A stretch of 64,000 bases of DNA from Ignavibacteriales bacterium (GTDB taxonomy: Bacteria; Bacteroidota; Ignavibacteria; Ignavibacteriales; Ignavibacteriaceae): positions 434,001 to 498,000 of the forward strand of contig JADJEI010000001.1 of assembly GCA_016709155.1 (NCBI GenBank), written 5' to 3'. Below the pieces are notes generated by a model. That model worked only from the letters and a program-made list of their open reading frames with translations. It was not told the origin of the DNA and ran no database searches. Numbering within the stretch: position 1 is the stretch's first letter; each line of letters begins with the position of its first letter. The translations under genes were made by a program, and so were the position numbers. This document shows, piece after piece, positions 55,671 to 63,698 of the stretch.

Positions 55671-56227
55671 TTAGAATAAAACCAAATAAAATCCTACGAT
55701 TAACCCAAATAGAATATTAATTAGCATCATCCTGCCTCCAAGTTTAGGATAAAATTTTGCAGTTATGATTCCAGCGGCAAAAAATGAAGCGCCTGCAACA
55801 ATACTTCAAGTGAAAGTGTGCCCATCCTTGCAAGATATTTCCAGTTGTACAGCCACCAGCTAATGCTGCACCATAACCTAATAGGATACTTCCAACAACA
55901 CAAACAAAATCTCTTTTATAACACTTTTTGTGTACTTTTCCAGACTGCAGAATGTTTTCGGGGAATAAGTTCCTATAATTTAGAGGGTGTATCCATTCAA
56001 ACCTATTAAAATAAAAAATTCATAAACGTTTCTTTTATCGGATTTTCAGAGAATCCACCCAAAAGGTTTCCGAACAATGCAGCTATGTATCCAAATCCTG
56101 CTGTAATACCGAACGGGTAATTTCGATCTGCAATTGCAGCAAAAATAAAATACGTTGCAACTGATAGAAGTGAGACTAAAATTCCTCCTGTAAACCAATG
56201 CCACTCTTTTGAGTTATCAACTTTCAT
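55671..56227 (-). pseudogene. YeeE/YedE half-transporter (A half), decayed
   Basis: Starts at ATG 56227 (MKVDNSKEWHWFTGGILV, with GGAG upstream) and reads well through FGYIAALFGNLLGGFSENP, then stops at 56006. Further pieces of the same protein lie in other frames downstream: VGSILLGYGAALAGGCTTGN near 55890, then GASFFAAGIITAKFYPKLGG and INILFGLIVGFYLVLF up to a stop at 55671. At least two or three frame changes are required, so the gene is broken or badly assembled. Family identity is clear from the GGCTTGN motif. Confidence 0.75.
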
Positions 56228-56251
56228 AGAGAACTCCAACAAAAAAATAAT

Positions 56252-57265
56252 TTAATAAATTAGATTAAATAAAAAGCCTACTATAATTATTCCAAGTCCG
56301 ACAACTCCAACAAAAACTCCTATCAATTGAATCTTGAGAACTTTTTTAAGGATAATTGTTTCGGGTAATGACAAACCGATCACGCTCATCATAAATGCCA
56401 GGACTGTTCCTAATGAAGCTCCTTTTTCTAAAAGTGCTTGCACAATGGGAATTATTCCGGCTGCGTTTGAATACATTGGAATACCAATCAAAACTGAAAG
56501 AGGAACTGACCACCCTGCAGATTTACCCATTAAGGAAGCCATAAAATTTTCCGGTACATAACCGTGAATGCCTGCACCAACTGCAATTCCCAAAACAATG
56601 TAGATCCAAACTTTTACAACAATTTCTTTTACTGCTGTTATTCCTAATTCAATTCTCTCTTCGAATGGAATTTTTTCTTCTATAAATTCTACTTGCTTAG
56701 CCTTTGTTTCATAAACCCAACCTTCAACAAATCTCTCCAGATTTAATCTTCCGATTACATATCCAGCAGTTATCGCAATCAACAAACCTGTTGCTGCATA
56801 TAACAAAGCAGTTTTCCATCCGAACAGTCCAAAAAGTAAAACAAGTGCAACTTCATTTATCATTGGTGCTGCAATTAAAAATGAAAATGTGACGCCAAGA
56901 GGAACACCACTTTGAACAAAACCGAGAAACAAAGGAATTGCTGAACAAGAACAAAATGGTGTAACAACACCTAATGAACTTGCTAAAACATTTCCGGCAA
57001 ATAATGATTTTCCGCCAAGCATTTTTCTTGTTCGCTCTGGCGAGAAATATGAGCGTATTATGCCAACTCCAAAGACAACTAGTATAAGCAGCATCAATAC
57101 TTTTGGAACTTCAAAAATGAAAAACCAAATTGCATTTGTTAGATGTGTGTTTTTTTCTAAACCAATAATTAAATAAACTAAAAAATCTGTAATTGTGTTA
57201 AGATTTAGATAAAGCAGTATCCAAACTATTAGAAAAGATGAGAGAAGTAATATTTTATTTTTCAT
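56252..57265 (-). CDS. permease of the ArsP/DUF318 family
   Basis: The membrane protein has 337 residues and about eight helices. It is of the predicted permease family that includes ArsP (PF03773-like). GVVTPFCSCSAIPLFLGF carries the CxC pair, and GIPMYSNAAGIIPI and GLSLPETIIL are the second-half motifs. ArsP exports trivalent organoarsenicals; other members are of unknown substrate. The gene is within the arsenic operon, next to a CANC thioredoxin-fold gene, the usual companion of this family. Confidence 0.85.
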   Translation of the reverse strand: MKNKILLLSSFLIVWILLYLNLNTITDFLVYLIIGLEKNTHLTNAIWFFIFEVPKVLMLLILVVFGVGIIRSYFSPERTRKMLGGKSLFAGNVLASSLGVVTPFCSCSAIPLFLGFVQSGVPLGVTFSFLIAAPMINEVALVLLFGLFGWKTALLYAATGLLIAITAGYVIGRLNLERFVEGWVYETKAKQVEFIEEKIPFEERIELGITAVKEIVVKVWIYIVLGIAVGAGIHGYVPENFMASLMGKSAGWSVPLSVLIGIPMYSNAAGIIPIVQALLEKGASLGTVLAFMMSVIGLSLPETIILKKVLKIQLIGVFVGVVGLGIIIVGFLFNLIY

Positions 57266-57293
57266 TTTGTATTCAAGATCATATTTAAATTGT

Positions 57294-57539
57294 TTAATTG
57301 ATGTTTTCCTGAATCCAATGGATTAAAGTTGATTTAGTTGGAAGTTTTCCACTCGAAATCATTTTACCATTTATCTCAAGCCCGGGTGTTGATAAAATTC
57401 CGGTTTTCATTATCTCTTGAAGATCAGTAACCTTCTCAATTGAAGCATCAAAATTATTTTCTTGAATTACTTCCGTGCACATTGCTTCGAGTCTTTTGCA
57501 ATTTGCACAACCACTGCCATAAACTTTTATAATATTCAT
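57294..57539 (-). CDS. small thioredoxin-fold protein (CANC)
   Basis: An 81-residue redox protein with CANC at 11-14 and TPGLEINGKM as the cis-proline loop, a paralogue of the CKKC protein at 38167. The start is directly against the arsC stop (one shared base). It may reduce ArsC or partner with the neighbouring permease. Confidence 0.9.
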   Translation of the reverse strand: MNIIKVYGSGCANCKRLEAMCTEVIQENNFDASIEKVTDLQEIMKTGILSTPGLEINGKMISSGKLPTKSTLIHWIQENIN

Positions 57540-57967
57540 TATTTCTCCTTCAAATTATCTTGATAAAAATTGTTAAACTCCTTTTTGATTTCATCTCTTA
57601 CTCGCCGATAAACAGGCATCACTTCTTCTTCACTTCCAACTGCATCAGCCGGATCATCAAATCCGATGTGTAATCGATGCTTTACATTACCAATAAAAAC
57701 TGGACAAGTTTCTTTTGCATTATCACAAACCGTAATTACATAATCAAAAGATTGTGAAAGATATTTATCAACATTTTCGGCTATTCCATCACTTATATCT
57801 ATCCCAATTTCCTGCATTGCTTTTACTGCAAAAGGATTTACTTTTTCTGCCGGTTTTGTACCCGCAGAATAGACTTCCAGATTTTTATCAAATGATTTTA
57901 AAAATCCTTCTGCCATCTGACTGCGGCAGGAATTTCCGGTACAGAGAATTAATATTCTTTTCTTCAT
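57539..57967 (-). CDS. arsC: arsenate reductase, thioredoxin-coupled type
   Basis: ArsC reduces arsenate to arsenite. The 142-residue protein is of the low-molecular-weight phosphatase fold: the P-loop is CTGNSCRS with nucleophile Cys9 and Cys14, the two relay cysteines are Cys81 and Cys88 in VCDNAKETCP, and the acid is in GFDDPAD. This set indicates the thioredoxin-dependent class, which fits the thioredoxin gene downstream. An ArsR-type site (57980) lies 13 bp upstream of its start. Confidence 0.96.
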   Translation of the reverse strand: MKKRILILCTGNSCRSQMAEGFLKSFDKNLEVYSAGTKPAEKVNPFAVKAMQEIGIDISDGIAENVDKYLSQSFDYVITVCDNAKETCPVFIGNVKHRLHIGFDDPADAVGSEEEVMPVYRRVRDEIKKEFNNFYQDNLKEK

Positions 57968-57979
57968 TTATATTCCTTT

Positions 57980-57999
57980 ATTTCGTTAAATATCGAATT
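57980..57999. promoter_or_regulatory. ArsR-type operator before arsC
   Basis: ATTTCG (57980-57985), 8-bp spacer, CGAATT (57994-57999): five of six arm positions symmetric. It lies in the short gap between arsR and arsC. Confidence 0.55.
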
Positions 58000-58015
58000 G
58001 TTATATAAAAATTTT

Positions 58016-58363
58016 TTATCTCGAGCAAACTTCACTACGATCTACTTTCTGAACTTTTTGTTTATCTGATAAAATTACCTGATCGTCGGAAATCCAGAAA
58101 TCAAGAGTTGAAATGACTGATGATATTCTTGAATCGGATGGACGTGGATTAATCATATAATTTACCCACTTACCATCCTTCTGTTCAATTATAAAGCCCA
58201 CTTCTTTAAGGATACTAAGATGTTTCGATACTGTTGATGCCGCAAGTTTTAGAACATCAGTAATCTCACAAACACAAAGAGATTTACTTTGAAGCATTTT
58301 GAGTATTCTTAGTCTATTTGGATCAGAAAGGGCTTTAAATATTTTGGTATCAATTTTTGTCAT
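58016..58363 (-). CDS. arsR: ArsR arsenic-responsive repressor
   Basis: A winged-helix repressor of 115 residues with the As(III) site CVC (Cys30, Cys32) in KSLCVCEI and recognition helix AASTVSKHLSILKEVGF. It heads the arsenic operon (arsC, thioredoxin, permease, YeeE, acr3). Its paralogue at 38789 shares most of its sequence and the same operator. A perfect palindrome lies immediately upstream. Confidence 0.95.
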   Translation of the reverse strand: MTKIDTKIFKALSDPNRLRILKMLQSKSLCVCEITDVLKLAASTVSKHLSILKEVGFIIEQKDGKWVNYMINPRPSDSRISSVISTLDFWISDDQVILSDKQKVQKVDRSEVCSR

Positions 58364-58368
58364 AATTC

Positions 58369-58388
58369 ATTTCGTTATATGTCGAAAT
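58369..58388. promoter_or_regulatory. ArsR-type operator before arsR
   Basis: ATTTCG (58369-58374), 8-bp spacer, CGAAAT (58383-58388), perfect 6-bp arms, 6 bp upstream of the arsR start. The same 20-bp layout is found at 39143. Confidence 0.7.
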
Positions 58389-58548
58389 ATAAACAAGCCT
58401 GGGATAATAACCAAGCTTTCTATCATCTGCTTTAATATTTTTAACTTTATCTATCTATGAATAAGAGCAATCTATTAAAGGCGACGCCAATTACGAGTTG
58501 TTTTTGTGCAGTTAAAAAATCATTTAATTAAAAGGAGAAAAAAATGAT

Positions 58549-58923
58549 ATGCTAATTAAATTATTTTCAGATAAAGCAAAGGATCTTGGCGCAACAGATG
58601 CTGAACTTGCTGAGACTTATGCTTGTGCTTCTCAACTTGCGGCGAATAATGTCTTTTATAGATTCAGGCATTTTACTAAAGAATCTAATTCTGTTTATCA
58701 GACTATGCCTGCAGGATTAAGGATGAATGTGATGATGAGTCCCGTTCCCGGAAAAGAATTTTTTGAATTGATGAGTCTCGTTATCTCTGCTGTGAATGGC
58801 TGTGAAAGCTGTGTTAATTCACACGAAGAATCAGTGCGAAAACTTGGATCAAGTGATTCGCGAATATTTGATTCGATAAGGTTGGCTTCGGTGATACGCG
58901 GTTTATCGCTTATGCTCAGATAA
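58549..58923 (+). CDS. AhpD-like carboxymuconolactone decarboxylase family, N-terminus missing
   Basis: The 124-residue protein has the AhpD active site CESCVNSHEE near residue 88 (two cysteines plus His), so it could be an alkylhydroperoxidase-type disulfide reductase. Related proteins carry about 60 more N-terminal residues. A strong AAAAGGAG with ATG at 58544 is followed by only two codons and a stop; a second ATG at 58549 opens the present frame within the fold (LIKLFSDKAKDLGATD). This looks like a deletion between the natural start and the body of the gene. Confidence 0.7.
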   Translation: MLIKLFSDKAKDLGATDAELAETYACASQLAANNVFYRFRHFTKESNSVYQTMPAGLRMNVMMSPVPGKEFFELMSLVISAVNGCESCVNSHEESVRKLGSSDSRIFDSIRLASVIRGLSLMLR

Positions 58924-58960
58924 TCGGATCAAAATAATATTAATAGATAGAATATTATAA

Positions 58961-58990
58961 AAAAGTCCCGCCTAAAAAGCGGGACTTTTT
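58961..58990. terminator. bidirectional terminator
   Basis: AAAAGTCCCGC (58961-58971) pairs with GCGGGACTTTT (58979-58989). A and T runs on both sides let it serve the AhpD-like gene on the plus strand and the TonB-dependent receptor gene on the minus strand. Confidence 0.85.
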
Positions 58991-59003
58991 GGTTAAGTAA
59001 TTT

Positions 59004-61604
59004 TTAGAAATGAACTATGAGTTTTCCGAACAAGAACCTTCCGCTGAACCCCATTTGAACTGCATCCCACAATCCACCGGATTCAGTTTCAGTATCCTGC
59101 TGGGTTGGATAAATATCAAAAAGATTTGCCCCACCCACAAGTAAAGTAAGATTGTCAGTGAAGTCATAACTTAAACTTGCATCGGTAGTAAGTTTCGCCT
59201 CGTAAATATCTTCGGTATCGAGCCAATCAATCAAAGTGATTTCGCCAAAGTAAATCATTCTTACAGAAGCATTAAATTTATCTCTGCTATAATCAATTGC
59301 GAAAGAAAGTTTTGTTTCCGGTGCTGAAGCCAATAGAAATGCCTGCTCTCTTCTTCCAAAGTATATGTCCTCTTTCCCCGCAAGTTTGGAGCTTGTTTTA
59401 ATAGTTCCAAGTTCCATATTATTAAAATTACCAGCGAAGGAAAATTTTAGGTTATTTTCATCAAAAGAATTTTGATACGATAGGATCACATCAACGCCGG
59501 TAGTTTTTGTATCAAGCGCATTTGTAAAAAATTGAGCTGCTCCAACTCCTAACAACTGCAAGTCAGTGCCAATATCGGGATCAGTATCTTCAAACGCTCC
59601 CGTGAGTACAATTCGATCTTCGATTTTTACATAATATCCATCAACCGTTGCTGTAAATCCTTCAAAGGGAGAGGCTGTAAAACCAAGACTTCCATTAAGT
59701 GCAGTTTCCTCTTTTAGATTCGGAATACCAAGTGCACGCGTAATAGGGCTATTGTTTTTTGCGATCAACTTGTCAATCGGTACGCCGGAAACAAAATCGG
59801 TAAAGGTCGAATTAAAATAAATCTGAGCAAGGGAGGGAGCGCGGAAACCTGTACCGAATGAGCCGCGCAAAGCAAAGTCATCGGTTACTTTAATTCTTGT
59901 GGCAATTTTTCCATCAAGTGTATTACCGAAATCCGAATAGGTCTCATAACGACCTGCCGCGTTAATCATCCAGCTATCAGTTATGTCAAGCTCAAAATCA
60001 GCATAGGCACCAAGGTTGGTGCGATATTCATCAACCACGTTATCAGGTCTGAATCCAGGAAAACCTTGAGAACCGCCCGGTCTGCCGAGCACATCAACCG
60101 GAACTACTCTGCCATCAATTACAGAATCAATCACACCATAATTTTTCCATGAACCATCTTCACCTGCGAAGATCTCATAATTGTCAATTCTGTATTCAAG
60201 ACCGAATGCGATATTCATTCCCTTTAAAACGTTATCAATGAATCTTGTAAAATCTAAGGAGGTAGTATTTTGCATTAACTGAAAACCACCGGCATCAAAT
60301 CTTGTTGGAGATTTTTCAAGCAATGAAGCATTTAATGTTCCATCCACATAATAATGAAAACGATTTACGCCAAGTGTATTATTAAAATCAAGGTGCCATT
60401 TATCCACTTCAGTTTGTACACCTGCTGACACGGAATGATCTCTGATCGTTGATTGAATTCTTGGGTCAAAACCATTTGGATAAATAGCTGGAATATTTCT
60501 TTCGCTATCAGGGTCACGCGTCCAGGCGAAAGCATCTGTCTGCCTGTGATTTATTCCGCCGAAAAGATAGAGCGTTGTTTGCTCATTTATAGAATAACGC
60601 GAATTAATAAAAGTATTAAAATTATTTAAAGAAGCATCCCCAAATTGTTTTCGGTAAATTGATACAACATTTGGATCAGCCGGGCGATTTGTTTTTCCCT
60701 TTCGGAGGTAATCAAGTGTAAGGTTAACAAATCCATTTTCGCCCAAGGCAAAACCGTAATTACCATTCATCTGAAATTCCTCACCGTCGTAATCACGATC
60801 AGTTCTGTATTTGGCTTGATGAAAACCGGAACTTATGCTTCCGGTAAATTTGTTCAAACTTGATCGAAGTACAACGTTTATAACTCCGGCTATCGCATCT
60901 GAGCCGTATTGAGCTGATGCACCATCCCGAAGAATTTCAATTCTTTCGATTGCAGAAATTGGAATAGAGTTTAGATCTGTTCCTGTATTCCCCCTTCCAC
61001 GAGTTCCGAAAATATTAATCAGAGATGATTGATGTCTTCGTTTTCCGTTTAATAAAACAAGTGTTTGATCCGGTCCCAAGCCGCGTAAAGTTGCCGGATC
61101 AATGTGATCGCTTCCATCTGCACCGGATTGTCTATTGGAGTTAAAGGATGGGGCTGTGTATTGTAAAACTTGATTTACATCAAACTGTCCAACTCGTTCC
61201 GAAAGTTCCTGCATATCAAGTACATCAATTGGAACGGGAGATTCGGTGATTGATCGGTTCAAACTTCTTGAACCAACAACAAAAATTTCCTGAAACTCAA
61301 TTCCCTCGTCGAGAATAACATCTATGTTTGTTACTCCGGCTGGCGCTACCTCTTTAGTCTGAAATCCTACATAACTAAATACTATAACAGCATCGAGTGA
61401 ATTGTAACCAAGCGAGTAACGACCATCATTATCTGTAGCCGTACCGTTTGAAGTCCCCTTTTCAATTATATTTACCCCTATTAGTACTTCACCTTTTGCA
61501 TCAGTTACTTTTCCTTTTACTACATAATTTTGTGAGTAAGAAAATGTGGAAAAGAAAATCATACTGAGCACAACAAAGCAAAAAGTATAAATTCTCATGG
61601 ACAC
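59004..61604 (-). CDS. TonB-dependent outer-membrane receptor
   Basis: The protein has 866 residues. Its signal peptide (CFVVLSMIFFSTFSYSQ) is followed by a carboxypeptidase-regulatory-like domain at about 26-105 (GKVTDAKGEVLIGVNIIEKG). The TonB box/plug region has ITESPVPIDVLDMQEL and LRGLGPDQTLVLLNGKRRH, with IERIEILRDGASAQYGSDAI at the plug end. A 22-stranded barrel follows, ending with FSGRFLFGKLIVHF. It imports a ligand across the outer membrane. The substrate is not clear, and no SusD partner is present. It is divergent from the amidohydrolase gene. Confidence 0.92.
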   Translation of the reverse strand: MSMRIYTFCFVVLSMIFFSTFSYSQNYVVKGKVTDAKGEVLIGVNIIEKGTSNGTATDNDGRYSLGYNSLDAVIVFSYVGFQTKEVAPAGVTNIDVILDEGIEFQEIFVVGSRSLNRSITESPVPIDVLDMQELSERVGQFDVNQVLQYTAPSFNSNRQSGADGSDHIDPATLRGLGPDQTLVLLNGKRRHQSSLINIFGTRGRGNTGTDLNSIPISAIERIEILRDGASAQYGSDAIAGVINVVLRSSLNKFTGSISSGFHQAKYRTDRDYDGEEFQMNGNYGFALGENGFVNLTLDYLRKGKTNRPADPNVVSIYRKQFGDASLNNFNTFINSRYSINEQTTLYLFGGINHRQTDAFAWTRDPDSERNIPAIYPNGFDPRIQSTIRDHSVSAGVQTEVDKWHLDFNNTLGVNRFHYYVDGTLNASLLEKSPTRFDAGGFQLMQNTTSLDFTRFIDNVLKGMNIAFGLEYRIDNYEIFAGEDGSWKNYGVIDSVIDGRVVPVDVLGRPGGSQGFPGFRPDNVVDEYRTNLGAYADFELDITDSWMINAAGRYETYSDFGNTLDGKIATRIKVTDDFALRGSFGTGFRAPSLAQIYFNSTFTDFVSGVPIDKLIAKNNSPITRALGIPNLKEETALNGSLGFTASPFEGFTATVDGYYVKIEDRIVLTGAFEDTDPDIGTDLQLLGVGAAQFFTNALDTKTTGVDVILSYQNSFDENNLKFSFAGNFNNMELGTIKTSSKLAGKEDIYFGRREQAFLLASAPETKLSFAIDYSRDKFNASVRMIYFGEITLIDWLDTEDIYEAKLTTDASLSYDFTDNLTLLVGGANLFDIYPTQQDTETESGGLWDAVQMGFSGRFLFGKLIVHF

Positions 61605-61836
61605 TCCTTTTATTATGAATGAGAAATAGTTAAAACAGATTTACTTCTGTTCGGTTAAATCTACTCAACACTTTGCAAAGTAGCAATTATTTATTAGTAG
61701 GAAATTATCTGATATTTTCTCCACCGAAGGCAAAGTAGTTGTGAAATTAATTTACTTTCGATTCCTAATTTGAAATAGGAAGTAGAAAGATTCAGTTTTA
61801 TTTTGACAAATATTTTTTAGAAAATTTGAGGACAGA

Positions 61837-63510
61837 ATGAAATGTTTCATCTTCTTTTTAACGGCTTGCTTATTCATTTCAAATTTGAATTCACAGGACA
61901 ATAAAACTGCCTTTATAAATGGTAAAATTTTTACAGTCAACGAAAACCAGCCTTTGGCAGAATCAGTCATTTCTGAAAATGGAAAAATAATTTTCGTCGG
62001 CAGTAACATTGAAGCGAACTCATTCATAGATGATAAAACAACAGTGATTGATTTACACGGCAGGTTGATGCTTCCTGGTTTCAACGATGCTCATCTTCAT
62101 TTTATATCAGGGGGATTCTATTTGCTTGGGATTGATTTACGCCCGGCAAAAAGTTTGTCTGAATTTAAAGATATACTACGTAAATACATTTCAAAAAATG
62201 AAGGTGGATGGATTACCGGCGGCAGATGGGATCACGAAAACTGGATGGAAAAAAATTTACCCAAAAAAGAAGATCTCGATTCGTTCTCACAAACCACCCC
62301 CATATTTGTTAGTAGAATTGATGGTCATGTCGGATTGGCAAATTCATTCGCTCTAAAGCTTGCGGGAATTACAAGCAAGTCTGAGAATCCCGAAGGAGGA
62401 ATAATAGATAAAGATACTGTGACAGGTGAGCCGACGGGAATTTTAAAAGACAATGCAATGGATCTGATTTTTAAAATTATTCCAGAAAAAACAATTGAAG
62501 AAAATTCGGAAGCTTTGGTCCGCTCATTGGAGGAAGCAAAACGACTCGGAATAACAAGTGTAAACGATATAACTGAAAAAAATCAAGTTGAAGTTTACCA
62601 AAAATTTGACGAGCTGAAGAAACTTACCTGTCGCGTTTATTCAATATATCCTATAAATTATTATGAAGAATTGATTACCGAAGGAATCCAGATTGGAAGC
62701 GGAAATAATTTTTTAATGCGTGGTGGATTAAAAGCATTTTCTGACGGTTCTCTCGGCGCAAGTACTGCATGGTTCTTTGAACATTATCAGCAGGATACTA
62801 CTGTATTTGGTTTACCAAACGACATTGTTTTAAATGGCAAATTGGCAGAATGGGCAATTGATGCTGACGCAAACAAACTTCAACTATGTACTCACGCAAT
62901 TGGCGACAAAGCCAACTCTTTCATGCTGAATCTTTACGAAAAGATTGCTGAAAAAAATCCGTTGTGGGATAGAAGATTCAGAATTGAACATGCTCAACAT
63001 CTTCAGGAAGTTGATATTCACCGTTTCGCGAAGCTTGGAGTGATTGCTTCAGTTCAACCCTACCATTGCATTGATGATGGTGTGTGGGCTGAAAAACGAA
63101 TTGGAAAAGAAAGACTAAAGTTTACACACGCTTACAGAACTTTTCTTGACGACGGAGTAACTCTTGCTTTTGGAACGGACTGGCCTGTTGCACCTCTCAA
63201 TCCATTGCTTGGGATTTATGCAGCTGTAACACGAAGTACAGTGGACGGGCAAAACCCAGGGGGATGGATTCCTGAACAAAAAATTTCTGTCGAAGAAGCA
63301 ATAAAATGTTATACTTTAAACAGTGCGTACGCATCGTTTCAGGAAAAGATTAAAGGAAGTATTGAAGTTGGAAAACTTGCTGACTTAATTATTTTAAGTG
63401 ATGATATTCTAACCATAGATCCAGTAAAGATTAAAGAAGCTAAAGTTGAAATGACAATTTTTAATGGGGAGATTATTTACCAGAACACTTTACCCAAAAT
63501 GGAGAGATGA
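61837..63510 (+). CDS. exported amidohydrolase (YtcJ-like)
   Basis: A metal-dependent hydrolase of the amidohydrolase 3 family, 557 residues. It has a signal peptide (CFIFFLTACLFISNLNS). The beta-sandwich start is AFINGKIFTVN, and the metal-binding HxH is in GFNDAHLHF (about 83-91). Later come GGLKAFSDGSLGA, CTHAIGDKAN, RIEHAQHL and FGTDWPVAPLNP with the conserved Asp. The set is that of the YtcJ group, whose substrates are mostly unknown. Periplasmic location is predicted. Confidence 0.88.
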   Translation: MKCFIFFLTACLFISNLNSQDNKTAFINGKIFTVNENQPLAESVISENGKIIFVGSNIEANSFIDDKTTVIDLHGRLMLPGFNDAHLHFISGGFYLLGIDLRPAKSLSEFKDILRKYISKNEGGWITGGRWDHENWMEKNLPKKEDLDSFSQTTPIFVSRIDGHVGLANSFALKLAGITSKSENPEGGIIDKDTVTGEPTGILKDNAMDLIFKIIPEKTIEENSEALVRSLEEAKRLGITSVNDITEKNQVEVYQKFDELKKLTCRVYSIYPINYYEELITEGIQIGSGNNFLMRGGLKAFSDGSLGASTAWFFEHYQQDTTVFGLPNDIVLNGKLAEWAIDADANKLQLCTHAIGDKANSFMLNLYEKIAEKNPLWDRRFRIEHAQHLQEVDIHRFAKLGVIASVQPYHCIDDGVWAEKRIGKERLKFTHAYRTFLDDGVTLAFGTDWPVAPLNPLLGIYAAVTRSTVDGQNPGGWIPEQKISVEEAIKCYTLNSAYASFQEKIKGSIEVGKLADLIILSDDILTIDPVKIKEAKVEMTIFNGEIIYQNTLPKMER

Positions 63511-63564
63511 GGCATTCTTTAAAGGTAAGAATTGCTATGTCTCTATCTGTAAAGAAAATTTATA

Positions 63565-63592
63565 CTGCTTGTCTGAAATTACCGACAAGCAG
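63565..63592. terminator. stem-loop after amidohydrolase
   Basis: CTGCTTGTC (63565-63573) and GACAAGCAG (63584-63592) are perfect 9-bp arms around a 10-nt loop, 55 bp after the stop. The following T tract is weak, so termination is only probable. Confidence 0.5.
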
Positions 63593-63698
63593 GATTTGCT
63601 CTGAATATATTTGATAAAACTGCATCCATTTCAATTATTTTCTTTGGCACATTATTGGGAAGGATAGATAAAAATTATTTATAAAAAAAGGAGCAATT

